A model generated the notes under the pieces. The model saw only the letters and a program-made list of their open reading frames with translations, was not told where the DNA came from and did not search any database. 64,000 nucleotides of DNA, taken from AP-15 sp963735445 (GTDB taxonomy: Bacteria > Pseudomonadota > Alphaproteobacteria > ATCC43930 > CGMCC-115725). Numbering within the stretch: position 1 is the stretch's first letter; every line of letters begins with the position of its first letter. The translations under genes and the position numbers were made by a program. Location: positions 56,538 through 120,537 of the forward strand of contig CAVTLC010000054.1 in NCBI GenBank assembly GCA_963735445.1, in the 5' to 3' direction. Shown one piece after another: positions 36,391 to 45,499 of this stretch.

Positions 36391-37791
36391 ATGGCCGACA
36401 GTTCTTTCGACCTGATCGTGCTCGGGGGCGGGCCGGGGGGCTATGTCGCCGCGATCCGTGCGGCGCAGCTCGGCATGAAGACAGCCGTCGTCGAGCGCGA
36501 GCATTTGGGTGGCATCTGTCTCAACTGGGGCTGCATTCCGACCAAGGCATTGCTGCGCAGTTCCGAGATTTCTCACATCCTTCATCACCTCGATCAGTAC
36601 GGCTTTTCGGCAAAGGACATCCACTACGATGCCGGCAAGGTGGTGGCGCGCTCGCGCGCTGTCGCCAAGCAATTGTCGAACGGCGTCGCGTATCTCTTGA
36701 AAAAGAACAAGGTCGACGTGTTCGACGGCCAAGGGCGGTTGGCCGGCAAAGGACGGCTCGCGGTCGAGAAGGGCGGCAAGCCGGTCGCTGAGCTTGCCGC
36801 ACCCCACATCATTTTAGCGACAGGGGCGCGGGCGCGGTCATTGCCGGGCCTCGAACCCGATGGCGAACAAGTGTGGACCTATAAGGAGGCGATGGTTCCC
36901 GCGGCGATCCCGAAATCGCTGCTGGTCGTCGGCTCGGGGGCGATCGGGATCGAGTTCGCCAGCTTTTATCGCGATATGGGCGCCGAGGTCACTGTGGTCG
37001 AGGTGCTCGACCGGGTGCTGCCGGTCGAAGACGAGGAGATTTCGGCCTTCGCTCGCAAATCATTCGAAAAGCAGGGCATTAAGATCCACACCGGCGCGAC
37101 CGTGAAGGGGATCGCGCGCGCGGATGGCCAACTTACGGCGCAAATCGACGCGGCCGGCAAAGCGGCAGACATAACGGCTGAAAAGGTAATCCTTGCCGTG
37201 GGCATCGTCGGCAATGTCGAGGATATCGGCCTCGAAAATACCGCCGTGAAGGTCGATCGCACCCATGTCGTCGTCGACGAGTGGCTGCGCACCGGAGAAC
37301 CGGGCATCTACGCGATCGGCGATCTTGTCGGCCCGCCCTGGCTCGCGCATAAGGCCAGCCATGAAGGGGTGATCTGTGTCGAGCACATCGCCGGGGTCAA
37401 TGATGTGCACCCGCTCGACATTCGCAATATCCCGGCCTGCACCTATTGCCGCCCGCAGGTGGCGAGCGTCGGGTTGACCGAAAAGGCCGCACGCGAGGCC
37501 GGCTATGAGGTCAAGATCGGCCACTTCCCGTTTATCGGGAATGGTAAGGCGATCGCCTATGGCGAGCCGGAGGGGATGGTCAAGACCGTCTTTGACTCAA
37601 AAACCGGGGAGCTGTTGGGGGCGCATATGATCGGCGCCGAGGTCACCGAACTGATCCAGGGCTATACGATCGCCAAGACTCTGGAGACAACCGAGGCCGA
37701 TCTGATCCGTACGATCTTCCCGCATCCGACCATCTCGGAGACGATGCACGAGGCCGTGCTTGACGCTTATGGGCGCGCCATCCACTTCTAG
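36391..37791 (+). CDS. lpdA: dihydrolipoamide dehydrogenase (E3)
   Basis: FAD enzyme that reoxidises the lipoyl groups of PDH and passes electrons to NAD. FAD site LIVLGGGPGGYVAAIRAAQLG, redox disulfide GGICLNWGCIPTK near residue 38-47, NAD site LVVGSGAIGIEFASF near 175 and catalytic His-Glu HPHPTISETMHEA (in FPHPTISETMHE) near the end. Length 466 is standard. It starts one base after the hydrolase stop with no spacer. Serves PDH and possibly oxoglutarate dehydrogenase. Confidence 0.96.
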   Translation: MADSSFDLIVLGGGPGGYVAAIRAAQLGMKTAVVEREHLGGICLNWGCIPTKALLRSSEISHILHHLDQYGFSAKDIHYDAGKVVARSRAVAKQLSNGVAYLLKKNKVDVFDGQGRLAGKGRLAVEKGGKPVAELAAPHIILATGARARSLPGLEPDGEQVWTYKEAMVPAAIPKSLLVVGSGAIGIEFASFYRDMGAEVTVVEVLDRVLPVEDEEISAFARKSFEKQGIKIHTGATVKGIARADGQLTAQIDAAGKAADITAEKVILAVGIVGNVEDIGLENTAVKVDRTHVVVDEWLRTGEPGIYAIGDLVGPPWLAHKASHEGVICVEHIAGVNDVHPLDIRNIPACTYCRPQVASVGLTEKAAREAGYEVKIGHFPFIGNGKAIAYGEPEGMVKTVFDSKTGELLGAHMIGAEVTELIQGYTIAKTLETTEADLIRTIFPHPTISETMHEAVLDAYGRAIHF

Positions 37792-37802
37792 CCTAGCAGT
37801 CA

Positions 37803-38876
37803 ATGCGGTCAGGTATGTCCAACTCTCCATCGTCATGGCCGGGCTCGACCCGGCCATCTACGTATTCGGGGCAGGCGCCTCGCCCGGTTCTCGTGGATGC
37901 CCCGATCAAGTCCGGGCATGAGGATAACAGCAGAAACTCGGCGCTTTCCCCGCGCCACCCGGAAAAGGTGCATCGCCCGGACAGCGTCATCCCGCGCAAA
38001 CCCGATTGGCTGCGAGTCAAGGCGCCGGGATCGCCCGAATATCGAGCGACGCACCGATTGATGCGCGAGTTGCAGCTCAACACGGTATGCGAAGAAGCCG
38101 CGTGTCCGAATATCGGCGAGTGCTGGAAAGAAAAACACGCGACGGTGATGATCCTCGGGCGGGTGTGCACCCGCGCTTGCAGCTTTTGCAATGTCGCGAC
38201 CGGCCGCCCTGATCTTCTCGATCCTCACGAACCGCAACGGGTTGGAGAGGCGGTCGCCGCGCTCGGCCTGGCGCATGTCGTCGTCACCTCGGTCGACCGC
38301 GACGATCTTGACGATGGCGGGGCCGGGCACTTCGCGGAGACCATCGCGGCGATCCGCAACGCGGCGCGCGACACGACGGTTGAGGTTCTGACTCCTGATT
38401 TTCTGCGCAAGGATGGTGCGCTCGAAACCGTCGTCGCCGCCCGGCCCGATGTCTTCAACCACAATCTCGAAACGGTGCCGCGTCTTTACACCGAGGTAAG
38501 GCCGGGGGCGCGATACTTTCACTCACTGCGCCTGCTGGATCAGGTCAAGCGGCTCGATCCGTCGTTGTTTACCAAATCAGGGATCATGGTCGGGCTCGGC
38601 GAGGACAGGACCGAGGTGCTGCAGGTCATGGACGATCTGAGGGCGGCTGACGTCGATTTCCTGACCATTGGGCAATATCTGCAGCCGACGCCCAAACACC
38701 ACGCGATATGCAGGTTTGTTACGCCGGAGGAGTTTGCCGGCTATAAGCGGCAGGCGCTCGGCAAAGGGTTTCTCCAGGTTTCGGCCTCGCCCTTGACCCG
38801 GTCGTCCTATCATGCCGGGGAGGATTTCGCGCGACTGCGGGCCGCCCGAACGGCCCAACTCGCCGCAACCGGCTAA
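37803..38876 (+). CDS. lipA: lipoyl synthase (start uncertain)
   Basis: Radical-SAM enzyme inserting sulfur into octanoyl groups to make lipoate for the PDH lipoyl domains nearby. Auxiliary cluster CEEAACPNIGECW, radical-SAM cluster CTRACSFC, and the C-terminal RSSYHAGEDF serine ligand are all present. Conserved sequence begins only at RHPEKVHRPDSVIPRKP, about residue 52. The ~45 residues before it are largely encoded by a palindromic repeat (37835-37919), and the only in-frame ATGs (37803, 37815) lie upstream of it. A GTG at about 37968 is another candidate start. Confidence 0.92.
   Translation: MRSGMSNSPSSWPGSTRPSTYSGQAPRPVLVDAPIKSGHEDNSRNSALSPRHPEKVHRPDSVIPRKPDWLRVKAPGSPEYRATHRLMRELQLNTVCEEAACPNIGECWKEKHATVMILGRVCTRACSFCNVATGRPDLLDPHEPQRVGEAVAALGLAHVVVTSVDRDDLDDGGAGHFAETIAAIRNAARDTTVEVLTPDFLRKDGALETVVAARPDVFNHNLETVPRLYTEVRPGARYFHSLRLLDQVKRLDPSLFTKSGIMVGLGEDRTEVLQVMDDLRAADVDFLTIGQYLQPTPKHHAICRFVTPEEFAGYKRQALGKGFLQVSASPLTRSSYHAGEDFARLRAARTAQLAATG
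37835..37919. repeat. palindromic intergenic repeat at the 5' end of lipA
   Basis: Perfect palindrome ATGGCCGGG-CTCGA-CCCGGCCAT (37835-37857) and a second inverted pair ATGCCC/GGGCAT (37897-37919). Together they form the two-hairpin element common in alphaproteobacterial intergenic DNA. A decayed half-copy is at 29630-29649. Confidence 0.7.
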
Positions 38877-38885
38877 GCCCTCGCG

Positions 38886-39350
38886 ATGCCGACCCACGCC
38901 GAGCAGCGCGTGCTTCCCTACACGCAGCAGCAATTGTTCGATCTTGTCGCCGATATTGAGCGCTACCCGGAATTTCTGCCGTGGTGCCGTGGTGCGCGCA
39001 TCCGCGAGCGCGAGCCGCATCTCGTCGTCGCCGATCTGATCATCGGGTTCAAGATGTTTCGCGAGCGCTTCACCTCGCGGGTGGAACTCGATCCACCGGG
39101 CCGCATCGATGTCACTTACGCCGAAGGGCCGTTTCGTTATCTAAATAATCACTGGACTTTCGAAAAAGTCCCGGAGGGCTGTCGGATCGATTTTTTTGTC
39201 GATTTCGAATTCAAATCGCGCGTGCTGCAAAAAGTCATCGAGATGCTGTTCGGCGAAGCGGTACGGCGCATGGTTGGCGCCTTTGAAAAGCGCGCTCAGG
39301 ATCTCTACGGCGGTGTGGCATTAAGGAGCGCTGACAGCGCTGTAATGTGA
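38886..39350 (+). CDS. Coq10/RatA-type START-domain protein
   Basis: Ubiquinone-binding polyketide-cyclase-like protein, 154 residues, supporting respiratory ubiquinone function. Typical words are LFDLVADIERYPEFLPWC at residues ~19-36, VADLIIGFKMFRERFTSRV and DFFVDFEFKSRVLQKVIEMLF. It follows lipA by 9 bases, a conserved alphaproteobacterial pairing, so it is likely co-transcribed. The E. coli relative RatA was named for an effect on ribosomes; the Coq10 role is the better guess here. Confidence 0.9.
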   Translation: MPTHAEQRVLPYTQQQLFDLVADIERYPEFLPWCRGARIREREPHLVVADLIIGFKMFRERFTSRVELDPPGRIDVTYAEGPFRYLNNHWTFEKVPEGCRIDFFVDFEFKSRVLQKVIEMLFGEAVRRMVGAFEKRAQDLYGGVALRSADSAVM

Positions 39351-39488
39351 CGCGAAGTGGGCGCGATTGATGGCGCCTACAAACTGCCCGGCACCGCCAC
39401 ATCGATAATGAGCAGACCCGAAGCAATGACGCTTCGCTCGTGTCGCCGCGACCCTTATGCTTGCCCGCAACCCAGGGGAGAAGCGTCA

Positions 39489-40655
39489 ATGCCGGAAAAG
39501 GTGATGCTGTACGCCAGCGTCGGGCCGCAACTGACCCATTACGATGTCGATGTCGAGAACGCGACCTTGACGCCGCGAAACAGCGTCAGCCTGCCCGCCA
39601 ATGTGCACTATGCCTGGCCGCACGCCTCGCGCGAGTATCTCTATGTCGCATCAAGCAATAGCGCCTCTGGCATCGGCGGGGTTGTCGGTGACAAACACCA
39701 CGTCAGCGCATTCCGCATCGATCCGGCGACCGGGGCCTTGACGCCGCATGGCGCGCCGATCCCGTTGCCGACCCGGCCGATCCATATGACGAGCGACATT
39801 CCGTCGCGACACCTGCTGGTCGCTTTTAGCAATCCGAGCGGGGTCCGGGTCTATCGCGTAAACTCCGACGCTACGCTCGGCGCTGAAGTGCCGCAAAACG
39901 AGGCGATCGATCCCGGCATCTATGGGCATCAGGTCCGGGTCAGCCTCGATAACCGGCTCGCGATCTTGGTAACACGCGGGCATGACGCCGCCGCCGGCAA
40001 GCCGGAGGAGCCGGGAGCGCTCAAGGTTTTCCGCTATCAGGACGGGCAGTTGACCCAGGAAATCTCGGTAGCGCCGGGCGGCGGCTACGGGTTTGGCCCA
40101 CGGCATCTCGATTTCCATCCGACAAAGCCCTGGGTTTACGTCTCGCTGGAGCGCCAGAACCGGCTCGATATGTTTGCGATATCAGGCGACCGGTTATCGC
40201 CCGAGCCGGTCTTTAGCAAAGGCACCTTAGCCGAACCCGGCAACATCCGCGGCCGGCAAGTCGCCGGCACGATCCACGTTCATCCGAACGGCCGCTTTGT
40301 CTATGTCGCCAACCGCGCATCGAGCACGGTGGGCGAGGGAGCCGAGCGCGTCTTTGCCGGTGGCGAGAATACGCTCGCGGTATTCGCGATCGACCCGGCG
40401 ACCGGCGAACCCAACCCGATCCAGCATGTCGATACGCGCGGCATCCATTGCCGCACCTTCCACATCGATCCGAGCGGCCGATTGCTGGTCGCGGCCCACA
40501 TCATCGGCTTGTCGGTCAGGGAGGGCGGCGATATCCGGATCATTCCGGCGTGCTTGTCGGTGTTCCGGATCGGGACCGATGGCAGGCTCGACTTTGTGCG
40601 CAAATACGATGTCGATGTCGGCGACCAGCAGATGTTCTGGATGGGCATGGTCTAG
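39489..40655 (+). CDS. beta-propeller lactonase family protein (6-phosphogluconolactonase-like)
   Basis: Seven-bladed propeller of the YbhE/Pgl lactonase family, 388 residues: repeated blades of the form YLYVASSNSASG, FRIDPATGALTPHG, HLDFHPTKPWVYVSLE and IHVHPNGRFVYVANRAS. No signal peptide. AGGGGAGAAG precedes ATG 39489. It may hydrolyse 6-phosphogluconolactone or another sugar lactone; many family members have other or no known substrates. A strong inverted-repeat element follows the stop. Confidence 0.85.
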   Translation: MPEKVMLYASVGPQLTHYDVDVENATLTPRNSVSLPANVHYAWPHASREYLYVASSNSASGIGGVVGDKHHVSAFRIDPATGALTPHGAPIPLPTRPIHMTSDIPSRHLLVAFSNPSGVRVYRVNSDATLGAEVPQNEAIDPGIYGHQVRVSLDNRLAILVTRGHDAAAGKPEEPGALKVFRYQDGQLTQEISVAPGGGYGFGPRHLDFHPTKPWVYVSLERQNRLDMFAISGDRLSPEPVFSKGTLAEPGNIRGRQVAGTIHVHPNGRFVYVANRASSTVGEGAERVFAGGENTLAVFAIDPATGEPNPIQHVDTRGIHCRTFHIDPSGRLLVAAHIIGLSVREGGDIRIIPACLSVFRIGTDGRLDFVRKYDVDVGDQQMFWMGMV

Positions 40656-40740
40656 TGTCCGGGCGGACGACCACCCCCTCATGATATCGCGAAGGCCCGA
40701 CCCCTGCCTTCGCGATGTATCGGGTCCCCGCCCGGACACT
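40654..40740. repeat. nested inverted repeat (hairpin element) after the lactonase gene
   Basis: Outer arms AGTGTCCGGGCGG (40654-40666) and CCGCCCGGACACT (40728-40740) are perfect complements. Inside lies a second perfect hairpin ATCGCGAAGGC (40686-40696) / GCCTTCGCGAT (40706-40716) with a 9-base loop. The left arm overlaps the lactonase stop codon. It could act as a terminator-like mRNA structure or be a small non-autonomous mobile element; there is no T tract. Confidence 0.75.
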
Positions 40741-40770
40741 CTCAGCAAAACGACAGAATAGGTCAGTAAA

Positions 40771-42578
40771 ATGGCGGACTATGTCGATTCGGTGACAGGT
40801 GCGCACGGCTTCCAGACGATGGTGGCGATGCGCGACGGGGTGCGCCTCAACACCTTTGTCTTTTTGCCGGCCGAAGGCGGTCCGCGCTGGCCGGTGATCT
40901 TGCATCGCACGCCCTACGGGATTGCCGCCGCCGACGCACGCGACAAGTTCGACTGCAGCAATGGCATGGCTGCCGAGCGCCGCCGAGCCGATGCGCGGCT
41001 CGATCCTGCGCGGCTGGCGCGCCATCGTCGCCCATGGCTATGCCGCGGTCTACCAGGACACCCGCGGCCGCCATGGCTCCGAAGGCGAGGACCGGGTCTA
41101 TGCCGACGACGCGCCCGATGGACACGACACCCTCGAATGGATTGCGCATCAGCCCTGGACCAATCAGCGGGTCGGCGTCTCCGGTTCCTCGGCAGGGGCA
41201 ACAACCGCGTTCGCCGCCGCGTCGACCCGGCATCCGAGTTTGCGCGCGTTTTTCGCGCAGGCCGGCGCCTCGAGCATCTATGACGATGTCGTCTACGAAG
41301 GAAATTCGATCGAGATGGAGCGGCTGTGGCTGTGGGTCGCGCGCAACATCCCTGGCCTCTCAGCCTCGCACCGTGAACATGTGATGCGGCGCTTTGGCAT
41401 CGGGCCGGCGGAGTTGGATGCCGCCGCCGCTTCGGCCGCAGCTCGCTACGCCAGGCTTGATGCCGCGCGCGAGGCCGACCCACCCTTTGTCGGGTCGGAC
41501 GATTGGATGCGGCTGCCTCTGACCCGTTACCCGGATTTCGCGACCGGGCAGCCGTTTCTCGACGAGATCATCAGCCATCCGGGGCCAGACGCGTTTCGCG
41601 CCGCGCACAATTTCCGCCGCACGATCGATATTCCCGGGTTCCACGTGACGACCTGGTTCGACATCTTCCAGCTGAGCGTCATGGCTGCCTTTAACGAAAT
41701 CCAGGCGCGCGCCGGCAACCAGAAATTATGGATCGGTCCCAACGAGCATTACTTTGTCTATCACAACAACTTTCTGGCGGCATGATCCGTATTTCGCCTG
41801 GTTCGATTACTGGCTCAAAGGCGAAGCGAACGGCGTCATGGACGGGCCGTCGGTTTATTACTCGCCGCGTGCTTGGGTCGAGGATCGCGAGAATTATGTT
41901 CCGGATGACTGGCGTTCGGCCGAGCGCTGGCCGCCACCGGATGCGCGGCCCGCGCGGCTCTATCTGCGCGGCGACGGCAGCCTCGCCGATCAGCCGGACG
42001 GGACCCCGCGGCATTATCGTTACGACCCGCGTCGGCCGATCCCCACCTTGGGCGGCCGCAATATGCTGATATCAGCGGGATCGCTCGATCAGAGGCCAGT
42101 TCAGGGCTTGCCTGATTACGGACTGATCTATCGCAGCGAGCCGCTTCCCAAACCGCTGACGATCGCCGGCAATGTGCGCCTGACCCTGTCGGTGCAATCC
42201 GACTGCCCCGACACCGATTTTGTCGGCAAGCTGATCGATCTCCATCCCGATGGCCGCGCGATGCTGCTGATGGACGGGATCACCCGCGCGCTCTATCGCG
42301 ACGGCACGGCCGCGCCGCGCCCGTTGTCACCGGACCGCATCGAACGCGTAACCATCGACCTCGGCCACATCCATCACATTTTTGCCGCCGGACACCGCAT
42401 CGAAATCGACATTACCAGCAGCAACTTTCCGCGCCGCGCCCGCAACACCAATAGCGGTCACCCGATATTGGCGAACGACACCGACGCCGACATCCGCGTT
42501 GCCGCCAACACGATCCACCACACTGCGGCCACTCCGTCCTTTGTGGAATTACCGGTGCCGAACAGCAGATGTACTTAG
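40771..42578 (+). CDS. CocE/NonD family hydrolase, two frame changes
   Basis: Serine hydrolase of the X-Pro dipeptidyl-peptidase/cocaine esterase family. It starts ADYVDSVTGAHGFQTMVAMRDGVRLNTFVF. The nucleophile elbow is GVSGSSAGATTAF, and the C-terminal jelly-roll domain runs from about 42060 (LDQRPVQGLPDYGLIYRSEP). The first frame change is near 40966 (CSNG then WLPSAAEPMRGSILRGWRAI), the second near 41771-41773 (HNNF then WRHDPYFAWFDYW). Each is healed by removing one base, giving about 600 residues. The stop overlaps the convergent G1 peptidase gene by 4 bases. Substrate (ester or peptide) unknown. Confidence 0.82.
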
Positions 42579-43603
42579 GAGCGGAAGCCGCCATAACTGA
42601 CGGACGCCGACGTCTCGCTCGTCTTTTGCGCCATCGAGATGAATGTGGTGCGGTTGGGATTGGAAAGCACATCGTACATCCGGATCAACCGTTCACCATC
42701 TAATTTTTGGCTGGTTCCGACGACCTGAGGCCAGTTTGGCTCCGCCGGGTTAGCCTCGGCAGCGTGGCAGCTCGAAAACTCTATCTGGTCATAATCGGCG
42801 AGGGTATAGAGCTGCTGAGGGTGGTTAAGGACTGCGGGCCGCTCCATGATCCACTCAGCGGTGGCGCCTGAAATTTTTGGCTGCCGTGATCGCACGACTG
42901 GCGCCTGGATCTTTTTTCGAAAGAAAAGCCCAGTGCTGAAGTTCAGGATAGCCACGTAAGCGACGCTCGGTTCCCATACTCGGACTATGCAGCCCACCCT
43001 GTCGCCTGCCGCTATGGGGACGTGTGGTATTGGATAGGGACGGTTGTTGGGGTAGTCCCGTGCCCACCATTGGAACCACGCGAAAAACTCAAATTCTTTT
43101 GTTCCATCGTCCAGCAATGTAACCTTTTGCCAGGTTCCAATCTGTGGCAGCGAGGAGTTGAAGTAGCGGCGCTGACCGTCGAGCCCCACCCAAGCCGAAC
43201 AGGTATAATCACCAGGCTCCGCATTGGGCGGTGGTGATGGCTCCGGCACAATCCACACCCCGGAGACCTGCACGAAGACTTTGTAATCGTTTGGCTCAAT
43301 ATAAATTCCGCACCAATTCTGGCTGGTTTCGTATCGGGTCGCCGAAGTGATATTGACCGCTGCTGGTGCACTTTGGCGGGTCTGCACCCGGAACTCTCGC
43401 AATTGCGTTGTGATCTTCTCCGTAACGAATGTCGGTCGCGGAGAGAAAAAGCTCGACCACACGCTGTAGAGCTCATGCTCCCGGTCAGGCTGCTTGCCCA
43501 ACCCCTCTGCCGGCACAGCGCCGGATAGCCGCGCCCGGTAGGCGTTACCGGCGTTACCTTCGTTGCCTTCATTCCCGGCATTTCCTTCAAAGTTGGCAGC
43601 CAT
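42575..43603 (-). CDS. G1-family glutamic endopeptidase (eqolisin-like)
   Basis: Predicted acid glutamic peptidase, a family best known from fungi. Landmarks: NWCGIYIEPNDYKVFVQVSG, SAWVGLDGQ followed by SSLPQIGTWQ (catalytic Gln candidate, residue ~154), FFAWFQWWARDYP, and ATAEWIMERP (catalytic Glu, residue ~250). Length 342. I start at 43603, with AGGAGA upstream. No signal peptide; instead the N-terminus has a short Gly-Asn repeat (GNAGNEGNEGNAGNA), unlike the secreted fungal enzymes. It lies 51 bases downstream of the cyclase-TPR gene on the same strand and may be co-expressed. Confidence 0.8.
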   Translation of the reverse strand: MAANFEGNAGNEGNEGNAGNAYRARLSGAVPAEGLGKQPDREHELYSVWSSFFSPRPTFVTEKITTQLREFRVQTRQSAPAAVNITSATRYETSQNWCGIYIEPNDYKVFVQVSGVWIVPEPSPPPNAEPGDYTCSAWVGLDGQRRYFNSSLPQIGTWQKVTLLDDGTKEFEFFAWFQWWARDYPNNRPYPIPHVPIAAGDRVGCIVRVWEPSVAYVAILNFSTGLFFRKKIQAPVVRSRQPKISGATAEWIMERPAVLNHPQQLYTLADYDQIEFSSCHAAEANPAEPNWPQVVGTSQKLDGERLIRMYDVLSNPNRTTFISMAQKTSETSASVSYGGFRS

Positions 43604-43654
43604 CCCGTCTCTCCTGTTCGTGATTAGGGCTGATGTAGGCTGGGTAGTGCCCAC

Positions 43655-45499
43655 TCATTCGGGCACTCCCGCTATTCCGAGGCGTTTTGCAAAAAGGTCC
43701 CCGACTTCGCCCGGCAACGGGGTTCGCGAGCGGAATGTGGTCAGCCGAAACGTTGGAACCAGTCGTAGAAGGCGGCCCGCGATCTGGTGTGCTTCTTCGA
43801 CCCGATTCAGCGCTGCGAGGCTCGCGGCAAAGCACCGCAGGTTGGCAGTGTTTGCACTGTTATGAGCGTCCGACATTCGCGCCCAGGCGACAGCATCGTC
43901 ATAACGGCCACTGAGGTAATAGGCCTGCGAAAGAAAATGCTCGAACCAGAATGCTTCTGGGCCGAGTGGCAAGAGTTGGACGGCTCTTTCTGCTCGCCCC
44001 ACCGCGGTTGCGAAATCGCCAAGATATCCGCAGGTAAGGCTGCTGTATCCCCATGCAACTGCACAGCTGGGTCCGACCGCCATTGCCCTGTTCAAGTAAT
44101 CCATGGCAATGCCGTAGTCTTTCAGCAGATAGGATTGGATATGTCCAAAGATCGCGAGCGCGACGGCGTCGTTGGGATCCCGTTCAATGGCCAGCCGAGC
44201 GTTTGAGGCCGCCATCCTCCTGTCCGCGATCTCGTCTTGCGACCAGCCCTGCGCGATCCATCTCAAATGCAGGGACGCCATCCGCGAGTAGGCGGGCGCG
44301 TAGTCGGGATCGATTGCAATGGCCTGATCCAGCAGCTTACGGGCGCGATCGAGCGATCCCGTATCCATCCGACTTAGCTGATCGAGCGCTTGAAGGGTTA
44401 GATCGTAGGCGGTCATACTGGCCGGATGCTTACGTAACGCACGCCTCAGTTCGAGCTCACGCAAATGCGGTGCTACCGCAGTCGCAACCCGAATCGCGAT
44501 TCGGTCCTGCAAGTCGAAAAGGTCGGCGAGTTCGCCCTCAAAGCGATCGGCCCAGATTACCTGTCCGGATTGCGCCTCGCTTAGTTCCACTGCAATCCGC
44601 AGCATCTTTCCCGAGCGCCGGACGCTGCCGTGTACGACGTAGCGAACATCGAGGTCGAACCCAACCCGACGGAGGTCAAGCGGAGCGCCAGCGTATGTCT
44701 GGGTTGAGCTGCGCGCAATGACCACTAGATCTTTCAGTCCCCCCAGCGCGCTGATTATGTCGTCGACCATTCCTTCCGCGAAATACGCGTCAGACTGGTC
44801 TCTTTGCAGCGTTCGGAACGGAAGGACGGCCAGCGACGACCGATATTCGACAGCTGTCTCCGCCGGACCGATATCCGGTATGGCCGACGCAGTCAGCCGG
44901 GGAAGGGCCGGCATACCTGGCCAGGTGTTGCAGCTGGCTGCGCGGACGCCGTAAACGGCGACCGGATCCCTAATGTTCTTGAGGCGCTGGTCGCCGAGGA
45001 ATTCGTAGCGTGTCGTGACAATGCGCCTGACTTGCTCGAAGACAGAGCTGGAAAGGCACACGCCACCGGGTTCTGCGATTTGTTCGAGCCGAGCCGCAAT
45101 ATTCACGGCCGTGCCGCCGGTGCGGCCCTTTTGGAGGATTAGCTCACCGGAGTTGAGGCCGATCCGGAAAATGATCTGCTGGTCGACGGGCAGTCTGGTA
45201 TTACGCTTGCCGGCCTCCGCCTGTACGCGAAGGGCGCATTTCAACGCTTCAACCGCACTTGGAAACTCCGCCATTAGACCGTCGCCGGCGAAGCTGAACA
45301 CGCGGCCGTGCGATTTTTCGATCTCTCGGCGAAATCGCTCAAGCTCGTCGCCAACCCTGGCGTGAGTATCGTCCTCGTTGCGCTCCATCAGCGCGCTGTA
45401 GCCCATGATGTCCGCGCCCAAGATCGCCGCCAAGCGACGTTCGAGTTTCCGCCGACCGGGGCGCCTAGAAGGCGCAACTAATTGATAATCGCCGATCAT
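43655..45499 (-). CDS. class III nucleotidyl cyclase - TolB-like - TPR protein
   Basis: Predicted adenylate/guanylate cyclase of 614 residues. The cyclase domain is residues ~18-190: metal Asp in LGADIMGYSALMERNEDD, second metal Asp in FSFAGDGLMAEFPSAVEAL, and FRIGLNSGELILQKGRTGG. A TolB-like middle domain (LAVLPFRTLQRDQSDAYFAE, YVVHGSVRRSGKMLRIAVEL) spans ~220-370. TPR repeats follow (ARKLLDQAIAIDPDYAPAYS and later). Cytoplasmic, with no membrane helix. I prefer the ATG at 45499; an in-frame start at 45604 exists. A consensus CRP-like site lies upstream, suggesting cAMP-linked control. Confidence 0.87.
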   Translation of the reverse strand: MIGDYQLVAPSRRPGRRKLERRLAAILGADIMGYSALMERNEDDTHARVGDELERFRREIEKSHGRVFSFAGDGLMAEFPSAVEALKCALRVQAEAGKRNTRLPVDQQIIFRIGLNSGELILQKGRTGGTAVNIAARLEQIAEPGGVCLSSSVFEQVRRIVTTRYEFLGDQRLKNIRDPVAVYGVRAASCNTWPGMPALPRLTASAIPDIGPAETAVEYRSSLAVLPFRTLQRDQSDAYFAEGMVDDIISALGGLKDLVVIARSSTQTYAGAPLDLRRVGFDLDVRYVVHGSVRRSGKMLRIAVELSEAQSGQVIWADRFEGELADLFDLQDRIAIRVATAVAPHLRELELRRALRKHPASMTAYDLTLQALDQLSRMDTGSLDRARKLLDQAIAIDPDYAPAYSRMASLHLRWIAQGWSQDEIADRRMAASNARLAIERDPNDAVALAIFGHIQSYLLKDYGIAMDYLNRAMAVGPSCAVAWGYSSLTCGYLGDFATAVGRAERAVQLLPLGPEAFWFEHFLSQAYYLSGRYDDAVAWARMSDAHNSANTANLRCFAASLAALNRVEEAHQIAGRLLRLVPTFRLTTFRSRTPLPGEVGDLFAKRLGIAGVPE

